Shown here: positions 57,669-64,000 of the stretch, piece by piece
Position numbering within the stretch: position 1 is the stretch's first letter
Layout: each line of letters begins with the position of its first letter
Assembly (NCBI GenBank): GCA_963846855.1
Contig: CAWJXK010000004.1
Location: 434,001 to 498,000 of the forward strand
Length of the DNA stretch: 64,000 bases
DNA from: CAIWHR01 sp963846855
GTDB lineage: Bacteria > Pseudomonadota > Gammaproteobacteria > Burkholderiales > Casimicrobiaceae
Reading direction: 5' to 3'
The notes under the pieces: generated by a model
Seen by the model: only the letters and a program-made list of their open reading frames with translations
The model's database searches: none
Told to the model about the DNA's origin: nothing
Program-made: the position numbers and the translations under genes

Positions 57669-58340
57669 TCAGGCGCCCGGCAGGTAACGCGCGGTCGCAA
57701 CGCTCGCGAGCTCGGCCAGCCGCGTGAGGTACATCGTGCCGATCCCCGGGTGGAATCGTTGCGGATCCTCGCTCGCGATGCCGAGGAGGCCGAACGTGCG
57801 CGCCGTGCGCAGCGGCAGGAACGCGAACGACTGGCACGCATCGCCCGCTTCGAACCATTCGCGCGTCTCGAACGGCGCCGCCGGTCCGCAATAGGGCGCG
57901 CCGAGGCCATCGGCGTAATCGCGCAGCTCCGCGCTCGCCGCGGCGAGCTCCGGCATGTAGGACTGCTCAGGCACCTTGCCCCACAGCCGCGACGCCGAGT
58001 GCGGCACGCCGAAATCGTCGGCGAGGCTGTGGTAGAGGACCGCGAGCGTCGTCTCGAGATCCGGCGAGGCGAAGAGCGCGAGGGTCGACCGGTGCAGCTT
58101 TTCGCTGATGTCGTCGTTCTCGCGCCCGTGCTCGATCAACTCCGCGAGCTTGGCCTCGAGCTCGCCGTTCCTCTCCCGCAGCGTGACGATCTGCCGCTCG
58201 GCGATCGGAATGGCGTGGCCGCCATGCGGGTGCGGCACGAAGATTTCGGCGATCAGATCGGCATAATCCTCGAAGAAGCGCGGGTTCTCCTTGAGGTACC
58301 GAGCGACGTCGTTGGCGTCCATCCGTTGCATCCCATCCAT
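57669..58340 (-). CDS. DUF484 family GAF-like protein
   Basis: A 223-residue protein with an N-terminal helical part (VARYLKENPRFFEDYADLIAE) and a short coil near residues 48-70 (IVTLRERNGELEAKLAELIE). A GAF-like domain follows (DLETTLAVLYHSLADDFGVP, FAFLPLRTARTFGLLGIASE, GTMYLTRLAELASVATARYL). The family accompanies dapF and xerC in proteobacteria and its function is unknown. It lies 37 nt after the dapF stop and 39 nt before xerC. The ATG at 58340 begins MDGMQRMDANDVA; an internal Met at residue 7 is an alternative start. Confidence 0.9.
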   Translation of the reverse strand: MDGMQRMDANDVARYLKENPRFFEDYADLIAEIFVPHPHGGHAIPIAERQIVTLRERNGELEAKLAELIEHGRENDDISEKLHRSTLALFASPDLETTLAVLYHSLADDFGVPHSASRLWGKVPEQSYMPELAAASAELRDYADGLGAPYCGPAAPFETREWFEAGDACQSFAFLPLRTARTFGLLGIASEDPQRFHPGIGTMYLTRLAELASVATARYLPGA

Positions 58341-58377
58341 GGTTGTAATTGTCCGGTGCGTCGCGCGGTGCTTGCGC

Positions 58378-59220
58378 TCAATCCGTGCGCACGGCCCACT
58401 CGCCTTCGAACACCGGCTCGGCCGGCCCCGTCATCATGACCGCGGCGCCCGGTCCGTCCCATCGGATCGAGAGCGCTCCCCCGCGGGTCTCGACCCGGAC
58501 GGCGGGATCGAGCAATCCCCGCCTTATGCCGGCGACCACCGCGGCGCACGCGCCCGTTCCGCAGGCGAGCGTCTCGCCGGCGCCGCGTTCCCAAACACGC
58601 AGGCGAATGGTAGCGCGATCCACCACCTGCATGTAGCCGGCGTTCACGCGACGGGGAAAGCGCGCGTGCCGCTCAATCCTGGGGCCTTGCTCGGCCACCG
58701 GCGCCGCCGCCACGTCGTCGACGCACTGGACCGCGTGCGGATTTCCCATCGACAGCACCGTGATCGCGACCGCCACGCCGTCAACGTCGAGCCGCTGGAT
58801 CACGTCCTCGGTGCCGGACTCGAACGGGACGTCTCGCGGCGCGAACCGCGGAATGCCCATGTCCACGCGGACCAGGCCGTTGTCGAGAAGCTCCGGCGTG
58901 ATGATCCCGCCGGCCGTCTCGACCCGAAGGGTCCGCTTAGAAGTGAGTCCCTGGTCTCGGACGAACCGCACGAAGCAGCGCGCCCCGTTGCCGCACTGCT
59001 CGACCTCGCCGCCGTCCGCATTGAAGATCCGGTAGCGAAAGTCGGCGCCCGCCCGAGACGGCGCCTGCACGACGAGCACCTGGTCGCAGCCGACGCCGAA
59101 GCGCCGGTCGGCGAGGCGGGCGAGCTCCTCCGGCGCGAGCTCGACGTGCTGGCGAATGCCGTCCAGCACGACGAAGTCGTTGCCGAGACCCTGCATCTTG
59201 GTGAACTTGAGCCGGGTCAT
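58378..59220 (-). CDS. dapF: diaminopimelate epimerase
   Basis: A 280-residue cofactor-independent epimerase converting LL- to meso-diaminopimelate for lysine and peptidoglycan. LKFTKMQGLGNDFVVLDG opens it. The paired catalytic cysteines are C76 (GGEVEQCGNGARCF) and C220 (GETLACGTGACAAVV), and the LSMGNPHAVQ motif is intact. The ATG at 59220 was chosen because MTRLKF begins the family. Divergent from it, a GT7-like gene starts 125 nt away. It heads the dapF-DUF484-xerC operon. Confidence 0.96.
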   Translation of the reverse strand: MTRLKFTKMQGLGNDFVVLDGIRQHVELAPEELARLADRRFGVGCDQVLVVQAPSRAGADFRYRIFNADGGEVEQCGNGARCFVRFVRDQGLTSKRTLRVETAGGIITPELLDNGLVRVDMGIPRFAPRDVPFESGTEDVIQRLDVDGVAVAITVLSMGNPHAVQCVDDVAAAPVAEQGPRIERHARFPRRVNAGYMQVVDRATIRLRVWERGAGETLACGTGACAAVVAGIRRGLLDPAVRVETRGGALSIRWDGPGAAVMMTGPAEPVFEGEWAVRTD

Positions 59221-59345
59221 CGCGCACACCGGAAAGATTGGCGGACCGGGATGCTAGACTCGCCGCCGCGCGGCCGCCTCCGTCCCACGAGCGCGCGCGC
59301 TTTGCGCCGGGACGGACTGGCGCGACGACCCCGATTCGCATTCGC

Positions 59346-60092
59346 ATGACGAGCCCCCGCACCTTCCGCGCGCCGGACCCCGCCGACTACGCGCGCCGCC
59401 TCGCGATCATCGTTCCGTACCGCAACCGGGCCGAACACCTCGTGCGCTTCCTGCCGCACATGGTGAGCTACTTCGAGCGCGACAAGCTCGATCGCGCGAT
59501 CGACTACTCGATCCACGTCGTCGAGCAGCTGGGCACCTTGCCGTTCAACCGGGGCGCGCTGCTCAACGCGGGATTCCGCATCGCGCGCGATAGCGCCGAC
59601 TATTTCTGCTTCCACGACGTCGACTATCTGCCGATCTGGGCCGACTATTCGTACGTGACGCGCCCGACGCGGCTCGTCTGGCACGGGCTCGACCCGCAGA
59701 CCGACTATCGCGCCTTCATGGGGGCAGTGGTCGCGGTCAACCGGAGCGACTTCGAGCGGATCAACGGCTACAGCAACGACTACCCCGGCTGGGGCTACGA
59801 GGACGATGACCTTCGCACCCGCTGCCAGGTCGCCGGGCTCGAGCTCGCGTTCCGCGACGGCAGCTATACGACACTGCCGCATCCCCATCGCGGCTATCAC
59901 GACGACGCGACGCCGACGGCGGAAGCGCAGGCGACCGCGCGAACCTTCGCGGCGAAGCTCATGGAAGGCGCCAGCGCGTTCACCCGCGAGGGGCTCTCGA
60001 CGCTCGAATGCACCGTCGACGAGTCCGTGGTGTGGATGCGCAACGGCGCGCCGCAGGCGCACATCCGCCACCACAAGGTTGCGTTGCGCTGA
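59346..60092 (+). CDS. GT7-like beta-1,4-galactosyltransferase-family protein
   Basis: A 248-residue glycosyltransferase. IIVPYRNRAEHLVRFLPHM (residues 21-39), LPFNRGALLNAGFRIA (65-80), FHDVDYLP (89-96, with the metal-binding DVD), GAVVAVNRSDFERINGYSND (126-145) and GWGYEDDDLRTRC (148-160) match the order and motifs of animal beta-4-galactosyltransferases, though with no signal anchor. In bacteria such proteins decorate surface glycans. It is cytoplasmic by sequence. The ATG at 59346 was preferred because the earlier residues are non-homologous. It converges with ychF and stands alone between dapF and ychF; no polysaccharide genes adjoin it. Confidence 0.85.
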   Translation: MTSPRTFRAPDPADYARRLAIIVPYRNRAEHLVRFLPHMVSYFERDKLDRAIDYSIHVVEQLGTLPFNRGALLNAGFRIARDSADYFCFHDVDYLPIWADYSYVTRPTRLVWHGLDPQTDYRAFMGAVVAVNRSDFERINGYSNDYPGWGYEDDDLRTRCQVAGLELAFRDGSYTTLPHPHRGYHDDATPTAEAQATARTFAAKLMEGASAFTREGLSTLECTVDESVVWMRNGAPQAHIRHHKVALR

Positions 60093-60133
60093 CGACGCCT
60101 CTGACGCGCGGCGGCGCGTTCGCATCGCCCGCA

Positions 60134-61230
60134 TCAGACGTTGAAGCGGAAATGCATGACATCGCCGTCGCGGACGACGTATTCCTTGCCTTCGAGGCGC
60201 ATCTTGCCGTGCTCCTTGGCGCCGTGCTCGCCCTTGCAGCGAAGGTAGTCGTCGAACGCGATCACTTCCGCGCGGATGAATCCCTTCTCGAAGTCGGTGT
60301 GGATCACGCCGGCCGCCTGCGGCGCCGTGTCGCCCGCGTGAATCGTCCAGGCGCGCACTTCCTTCGGGCCCGCGGTGAAATACGTCTCGAGGCCGAGCAG
60401 CCGGTAGCCCGCGTGGATCACGCGATCGAGCCCGGGCTCGGCGAGGCCCAGGTCGGCGAGGAACGCGAGCTTGTCCGGCGCCGTCGAGATCGGCGATCTC
60501 CGCCTCGAGCGCCGCGCATACGGGCACCACCGGCGCGCCGACCTTCGCCGCGTACGCCTCGACCTCCGCCAGCAGCGGGTTGTCGTGGAATCCGCGCTCG
60601 GCAACATTGGCCACGTACATCGTCGGCTTCATCGTGAGGAGGAAGAACGGGCGCAGCACCTCGAGATCGGCCGAGTTGAGATCGGCGGAGCGCGCCGGCC
60701 TGCCCGCGTCGAGCACCGCCTCGACCTTCTTCAGCGCGGCGACGATCTTCTGCGCCTCCTTGTCGCCGCCGGCGCGCGCCGATTTTTCGTTCTTCTGGAG
60801 CTGCTTCTCGACGGCGGCGAGATCGGCCAGCGCGAGCTCGGTGTTGATCGTCTCGATGTCCGACACCGGGTCGCACCTTCCCGGCGACGTGGACGACGTT
60901 GTCGTCCTCGAAGCAGCGGACCACGTGCGCGATCGCGTCGGTCTCGCGGATGGTGGCGAGGAACTGGTTGCCGAGCCCCTCGCCCTTGGACGCGCCGGCA
61001 ACCAGTCCCGCGATGTCGACGAACTCGACGACGGCGGGGATGACCTTCTCCGGCTTCGCGATCGCGGCGAGCGGCGCCAGCCTGGGATCGGGAACCTCGA
61101 CGATGCCGACGTTCGGCTCGATCGTGCAGAACGGGTAGTTCTCCGCCGCGATGCCCGCGCGCGTCAGCGCATTGAAGAGCGTCGATTTCCCGACGTTGGG
61201 CAGCCCGACGATCCCGCAGCGCAAGCTCAT
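60134..61230 (-). CDS. ychF: redox-sensitive ATPase/GTPase YchF, two frameshifts
   Basis: The OBG-family P-loop protein YchF (about 364 residues corrected; usual 363). The G1 motif is GIVGLPNVGKSTLFNALT, with the G2/G3 region PFCTIEPNVGIVEVPD and FVDIAGLVAGASKGEGLGNQ. The C-terminal TGS domain has YFTAGPKEVRAWTIHAGDTA, VIHTDFEKGFIRAEVIAFDD and DVMHFRFNV. Extra bases near 60875 and near 60480 break the frame; removing both rejoins HVAGKVDPVSDIETIN and then DKLAFLADLGLAEPGL. Two errors in one conserved gene support base-calling trouble. It follows pth by 103 nt. Confidence 0.92.
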
Positions 61231-61333
61231 TTCCAGGCCTCCACAACGCTTATTACATTCCGGTTTCCGAGCTGTCGGCCTTGCGCCATCGCTCGCGGAC
61301 GCGCCCTTCGGGCCTTGGCTTCGCCCCGCTCGC

Positions 61334-61930
61334 TCACGGCGTACCCCTTTGATCCTTCGTGTGCAGCGCCATCATCGCCCGCTCGAAATCGCCGGCGGCG
61401 ATCGCCGGCCATGCGTCGAGGGTGCGATCGATCGCGTCCCGCAGCGCCGTGCGCTCGTCCGGGAGCGGCGGCCGCAGCACGTAGTCGACGACCTCCTGCT
61501 GCGGGATCGCCGAATCGCGCGGATGGCCGATGCCGAGGCGCAACCGCCAGAAATCGGCGCTGCCGAGCGCCGCGGTGATGTCACGCAGCCCGTTGTGGCC
61601 GGCATGCCCGCCCCCGAATTTCATCTTCGCCTCACCGGGCTTGAGATCGAGCTCGTCGTGGACAACCAGGATCTCGTCGCCGCCAATGCCGAAGAACCGC
61701 GCCAGCGCAGCGACGGCGCGACCCGAGAGATTCATGTACGTGCCGGGCTTCAGGATGCGCAGATCGCCGCCGCCTCGTGCGACCATCCCGTGGAATCGAC
61801 CCTCGCTCGCGAACGACAGCGCGAGTCGCGCGGCGAGCGCATCGGCGAACCAGAAGCCCGCGTTATGCCGCGTGGCGTCGTGCTCGCGGCCCGGATTGCC
61901 GAGCCCGACGACGAGACGGATCGCTGCCAT
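61334..61930 (-). CDS. pth: peptidyl-tRNA hydrolase
   Basis: A 198-residue enzyme that recycles peptidyl-tRNA released during translation. VVGLGNPGREHDATRHNAGF carries the catalytic H22. KPGTYMNLSGRAVAALARFF supplies N67. VVHDELDLKPGEAKMKFGGG supplies D92 and GHAGHNGLRDITAALGSADF the second Asn. The gene lies between rplY (with a terminator between them) and ychF in the conserved order. It is probably transcribed from a separate promoter or by read-through. No unusual feature is visible. Confidence 0.95.
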   Translation of the reverse strand: MAAIRLVVGLGNPGREHDATRHNAGFWFADALAARLALSFASEGRFHGMVARGGGDLRILKPGTYMNLSGRAVAALARFFGIGGDEILVVHDELDLKPGEAKMKFGGGHAGHNGLRDITAALGSADFWRLRLGIGHPRDSAIPQQEVVDYVLRPPLPDERTALRDAIDRTLDAWPAIAAGDFERAMMALHTKDQRGTP

Positions 61931-61994
61931 GGCGAGTCGATGCGGTTTGCGTTGAATTCAGGGAGGGCGTGGCCGGTCGCGGCAAGGCCGCAAC

Positions 61995-62028
61995 AAAAAG
62001 GCCCGCCGGCGGATACGCAGCGGGCCTT
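61995..62028 (-). terminator. rho-independent terminator after rplY
   Basis: AAGGCCCGC (61998-62006) pairs with GCGGGCCTT (62020-62028). On the minus strand the stem is followed by a run of five U residues (A-run 61995-61999). It lies 21 nt past the rplY stop and should limit transcription into pth. Confidence 0.85.
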
Positions 62029-62049
62029 CGTGCCGGCATGACGCTGCGC

Positions 62050-62805
62050 TTACTTCTTCCTGTCGTCCTTCGCTTCCTTCTTGTCGCTTCCCTTCTCGCT
62101 GCCCTTCTCGCCGCCCTTCTCGGGAGCCTTCTCGCCGGGCTTCGCCTCGGCGCCGGGCGCCGCAGCCGCAGTGGTGACAGGCGCTCCGGCCACGGCCTCG
62201 CCTTCCGCGGCGACGGCAACCGTTTCTTCTTCGACGTGGGCCTTCGGCACGACGGCAGCGGCGACGACCGGGTCGGCCTTGCCGTGAACGACCACCGTCA
62301 CGCCGGGGGGAAGCTTCATCGCGGAGACGTGAACCGAATGGCCGACGTCGAGTTCCGCGAGGTCGACCTCGATGAACTCGGGCAGGTCCTTCGGCAGACA
62401 GGCGATGTCGAGATCGTTCAGCACGTGGCTCACGATCGCGCCCGAGACCTTCACCGCCGGCGAGATCTCGCCGTTGACGAAGTGGAGCGGGACCTTCATG
62501 TGGATCTTCCGGTTCTCGTCGACGCGCTGGAAATCGACGTGCAGGATTTCATTCCTGAACGGATGCATCTGCACGTCGCGCAGCAGGACCTTGGTCGCAG
62601 TGCCGTCGACCTTCATCGTGAGGATCGACGCGTGGAACGCCTCGTTGCGCAGCGCGTGGAACAGCGCGTTGTGATCGAGCTCGATCGGCTGCGGGGCGGC
62701 GGGGCCGCCGTAGACGATGCCGGGCGCCTTGCCGGCGCGCCGCATGCGCCGGGACGCGCCGCGGCCTTCGGTGGTCCGCGGAAAGGCGGTGAATTCGAAT
62801 TGCAT
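62050..62805 (-). CDS. rplY: 50S ribosomal protein L25/Ctc (TL5 type, with C-terminal extension)
   Basis: A 251-residue L25. The N-terminal beta-barrel that binds 5S rRNA (residues about 1-95) begins QFEFTAFPRTTEGRGASRRM and has APGIVYGGPAAPQPIELDHN. The TL5-type second domain follows (IHMKVPLHFVNGEISPAVKV, LPEFIEVDLAELDVGHSVHV). The last 50 residues are a Glu/Lys/Gly-rich low-complexity tail (GEKAPEKGGEKGSEKGSDKK), longer than usual and probably disordered. A strong sigma70 promoter lies upstream and a terminator downstream. Confidence 0.95.
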   Translation of the reverse strand: MQFEFTAFPRTTEGRGASRRMRRAGKAPGIVYGGPAAPQPIELDHNALFHALRNEAFHASILTMKVDGTATKVLLRDVQMHPFRNEILHVDFQRVDENRKIHMKVPLHFVNGEISPAVKVSGAIVSHVLNDLDIACLPKDLPEFIEVDLAELDVGHSVHVSAMKLPPGVTVVVHGKADPVVAAAVVPKAHVEEETVAVAAEGEAVAGAPVTTAAAAPGAEAKPGEKAPEKGGEKGSEKGSDKKEAKDDRKK

Positions 62806-62933
62806 GATGCGACTCCTGATGTCTGCGGCCTTCCGGGCGCACGCCGATGGTGCATAGGGGCGCGAGGTTCCGGTCGTCTGCGGGTTGGCGACATCCGGGA
62901 CCGAGGTTGCCCGAGGTCCCGGGAAAGCTTTGA

Positions 62934-62963
62934 ATTATAACCGGATTCGCCGGCTTTTGCCAA
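62934..62963 (-). promoter_or_regulatory. sigma70 promoter of rplY
   Basis: On the minus strand TTGGCA (62963-62958) and a perfect TATAAT (62939-62934) are separated by 18 nt. Transcription would start near 62927, giving a leader of about 120 nt before rplY. It lies just downstream of the SDR stop, so rplY need not depend on transcription from prs. Confidence 0.72.
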
Positions 62964-62982
62964 GCACGCCGCCCGCTGGGCG

Positions 62983-63759
62983 TCAGGGCATGTACTGGCC
63001 GCCGTTGACCTCGAGGATCTGTCCTGTCATGTAGCCCGACAGCGACGGCGAAGCAAGGAACAGGAACGCCCCGGAGCATTCGTCGGCGACGCCCAGGCGC
63101 CCCATCGGAATCGCCGACTTGAACGACTCCAGCATCGCGGGGGTCGAGTAGCGGTCGTGGAACGGCGTCGCGATGACGCCGGGCGCGACAGCGTTGACGC
63201 GGATGCCGTCCTTGACGACCTCCTTCGCGAGACCGTGCGTGAACGTGCTGACGAAGCCCTTCGCCGCCGCGTACATCGTCGCGCCACCGCCGCCGCCGTT
63301 GCGCGCAGCGACGCTGGTCACGTTGATGATCGAGCCGCCGCCGGCGCGCCTGAGATGCGGCAGCGCCGCGGCGCAGGCGACGACGAGCGAGCGGACGTTG
63401 AGATTGATGACGTCGTCGAAGAACGCGTCTGTCGTATCCGGCACCGGTACGCGTGCCACGAGGCCGCCCGCATTGTTGACGAGCACGTCGAGGCCCCCCA
63501 GGCGCTGCGCGGAGCGCTCGACCACGTCGCGCACCTCGGCGGACACGTTGAAATCGCCGGCGACAGTGAACGCCTCGCCTCCGGCAGCGCCGATTTCGGC
63601 GGCCAGCGCCTCGGCCGCGGCCGCGCTCGAATGGTAATGAATCGCGACGCGCGCGCCCTGCGCCGCGAACGCGCGCGCGGCGGCGGCGCCGATGCCGGTC
63701 GACGCGCCCGTGATCAGCACCGCGCGGCCTTTCAGGTCGTGGGAAAGCGGATTGCTCAT
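62983..63759 (-). CDS. short-chain dehydrogenase/reductase (SDR)
   Basis: A 258-residue classical SDR. VLITGASTGIGAAAARAFAA holds the TGxxxGIG cofactor motif at residues 17-24. NNAGG, the catalytic Ser in IINVTSVAARNGG and the YxxxK pair in MYAAAKGFVSTF follow. VNAVAPGVIATPF and FLASPSLSGYMTGQILEVNGG match 3-oxoacyl-ACP-reductase-like enzymes. The cofactor is probably NADP(H), from the basic region after the first strand, but the substrate is unknown. Its position between prs and rplY is unusual, since those two genes usually adjoin. It starts 66 nt after the prs stop. Confidence 0.88.
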   Translation of the reverse strand: MSNPLSHDLKGRAVLITGASTGIGAAAARAFAAQGARVAIHYHSSAAAAEALAAEIGAAGGEAFTVAGDFNVSAEVRDVVERSAQRLGGLDVLVNNAGGLVARVPVPDTTDAFFDDVINLNVRSLVVACAAALPHLRRAGGGSIINVTSVAARNGGGGGATMYAAAKGFVSTFTHGLAKEVVKDGIRVNAVAPGVIATPFHDRYSTPAMLESFKSAIPMGRLGVADECSGAFLFLASPSLSGYMTGQILEVNGGQYMP

Positions 63760-63825
63760 GGCAATGGCGTCTTTCGGTGATGCGCGCGGCGCCCGCGCAA
63801 CGAGATTGCGGTCTGTCGTGTGCCG

Positions 63826-64000
63826 CTACTCAGTGAACAGCGAGCTCACCGATTCCTCGTTCGAGACGCGCGTCATCGTCTCGGCGAGAAGCTGCGCGCA
63901 CGAGAGCTGGCGGATGCGCGAGCACGCTTTCGCCTCCTCCGACAGCGGAATCGTGTCGGTGACGACGATCTCGTCCAGCTCCGAGGCGGCGATGCGCGGC
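63826..64000 (-). CDS. prs: ribose-phosphate pyrophosphokinase, 3' end
   Basis: The last 57 codons of prs are visible on the minus strand, ending RQLSCAQLLAETMTRVSNEE and then SVSSLFTE before a TAG at 63826-63828. The preceding TDTIPLSEEAKAC and the NEES end match the conserved C-terminus of PRPP synthetase, which makes PRPP for nucleotides, histidine and tryptophan. The rest lies beyond the window. Downstream in the same direction are the SDR, rplY, pth and ychF. Confidence 0.93.
   Translation of the reverse strand, partial: PRIAASELDEIVVTDTIPLSEEAKACSRIRQLSCAQLLAETMTRVSNEESVSSLFTE

Overview
This window looks like chromosome from an uncultured or lightly characterised betaproteobacterium. 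The DNA is very GC-rich, with strongly GC3-biased codons and long spurious antisense reading frames. The gene neighbourhoods are betaproteobacterial: rpe-gph-trpEGDC, apaG/mltA, dacA-dat with YbeD-lipB-lipA, dapF-DUF484-xerC, prs-rplY-pth-ychF, ubiK-comM, and TorF-type porin-glnK-amtB. Glutathione is made by the T. ferrooxidans-type GshA. No rRNA, tRNA, CRISPR array, insertion sequence or prophage was seen. The genus cannot be fixed from the sequence.

Layout. (1) 1-6430: the edge of a surface-polysaccharide locus, with a methyltransferase (cut by the window), an acyltransferase-3 membrane protein, a large two-domain glycosyltransferase with a Tyr heptad-repeat tail, a GT2 enzyme and a divergent methyltransferase. 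(2) 6447-11510: a Ugp-type sugar or glycerol-phosphate ABC importer (ATPase, binding protein, two permeases), ending in an overlapping endonuclease/exonuclease/phosphatase-family hydrolase. (3) 11681-17265: rpe-gph-trpE-trpG-trpD-trpC, with a short Trp-rich leader-like reading frame and competing hairpins between gph and trpE. (4) 17306-26032: apaG, mltA, lipA, lipB, a DUF493 protein, cyclopropane fatty acid synthase, flavin reductase, D-amino acid aminotransferase, DacA and a TfpX/TfpZ-like pilin accessory protein. (5) 26094-32173: a glycine-cleavage operon gcvT-gcvH-gcvP followed 2 nt later by a dadA-like oxidoreductase. It is preceded by a good sigma70 promoter, a tandem glycine riboswitch and an intrinsic terminator. 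(6) 32237-41407: a small cytochrome c, a thioredoxin-domain YyaL-like protein, a conserved hypothetical, a HIT protein, a one-TM protein and a 1290-residue FAD/Fe-S oxidoreductase. (7) 41580-47293: tdh-kbl (threonine to glycine), a BCS1-like AAA protein, comM/yifB and ubiK. (8) 47411-52346: an NtrC-like site and a sigma54 promoter ahead of a damaged TorF-like porin, glnK and amtB, then gshA and a DinB-family protein. (9) 52490-56354: a secreted DUF1501/DUF1800 pair, the latter with N-terminal FG-GAP-like repeats. (10) 56712-64000: xerC, DUF484, dapF, a GT7-like galactosyltransferase, ychF, pth, rplY, an SDR and the 3' end of prs.

How the parts fit. Threonine dehydrogenase and KBL make glycine and acetyl-CoA, the riboswitch-controlled cleavage system burns glycine, and lipA/lipB supply the lipoyl group GcvH needs. 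DadA, DacA and Dat all touch D-alanine and sit close together. GlnK-AmtB is a nitrogen module with its own sigma54 signals.

Caution on quality. Nine genes carry apparent single-base indels: acyltransferase, two-domain GT, trpD, mltA, gcvP, BCS1-like AAA, comM, TorF and ychF. The homologous reading frame resumes immediately after each one. Because several of these are conserved housekeeping genes, base-calling or assembly error is the leading explanation. The coordinates given span the whole corrected gene.
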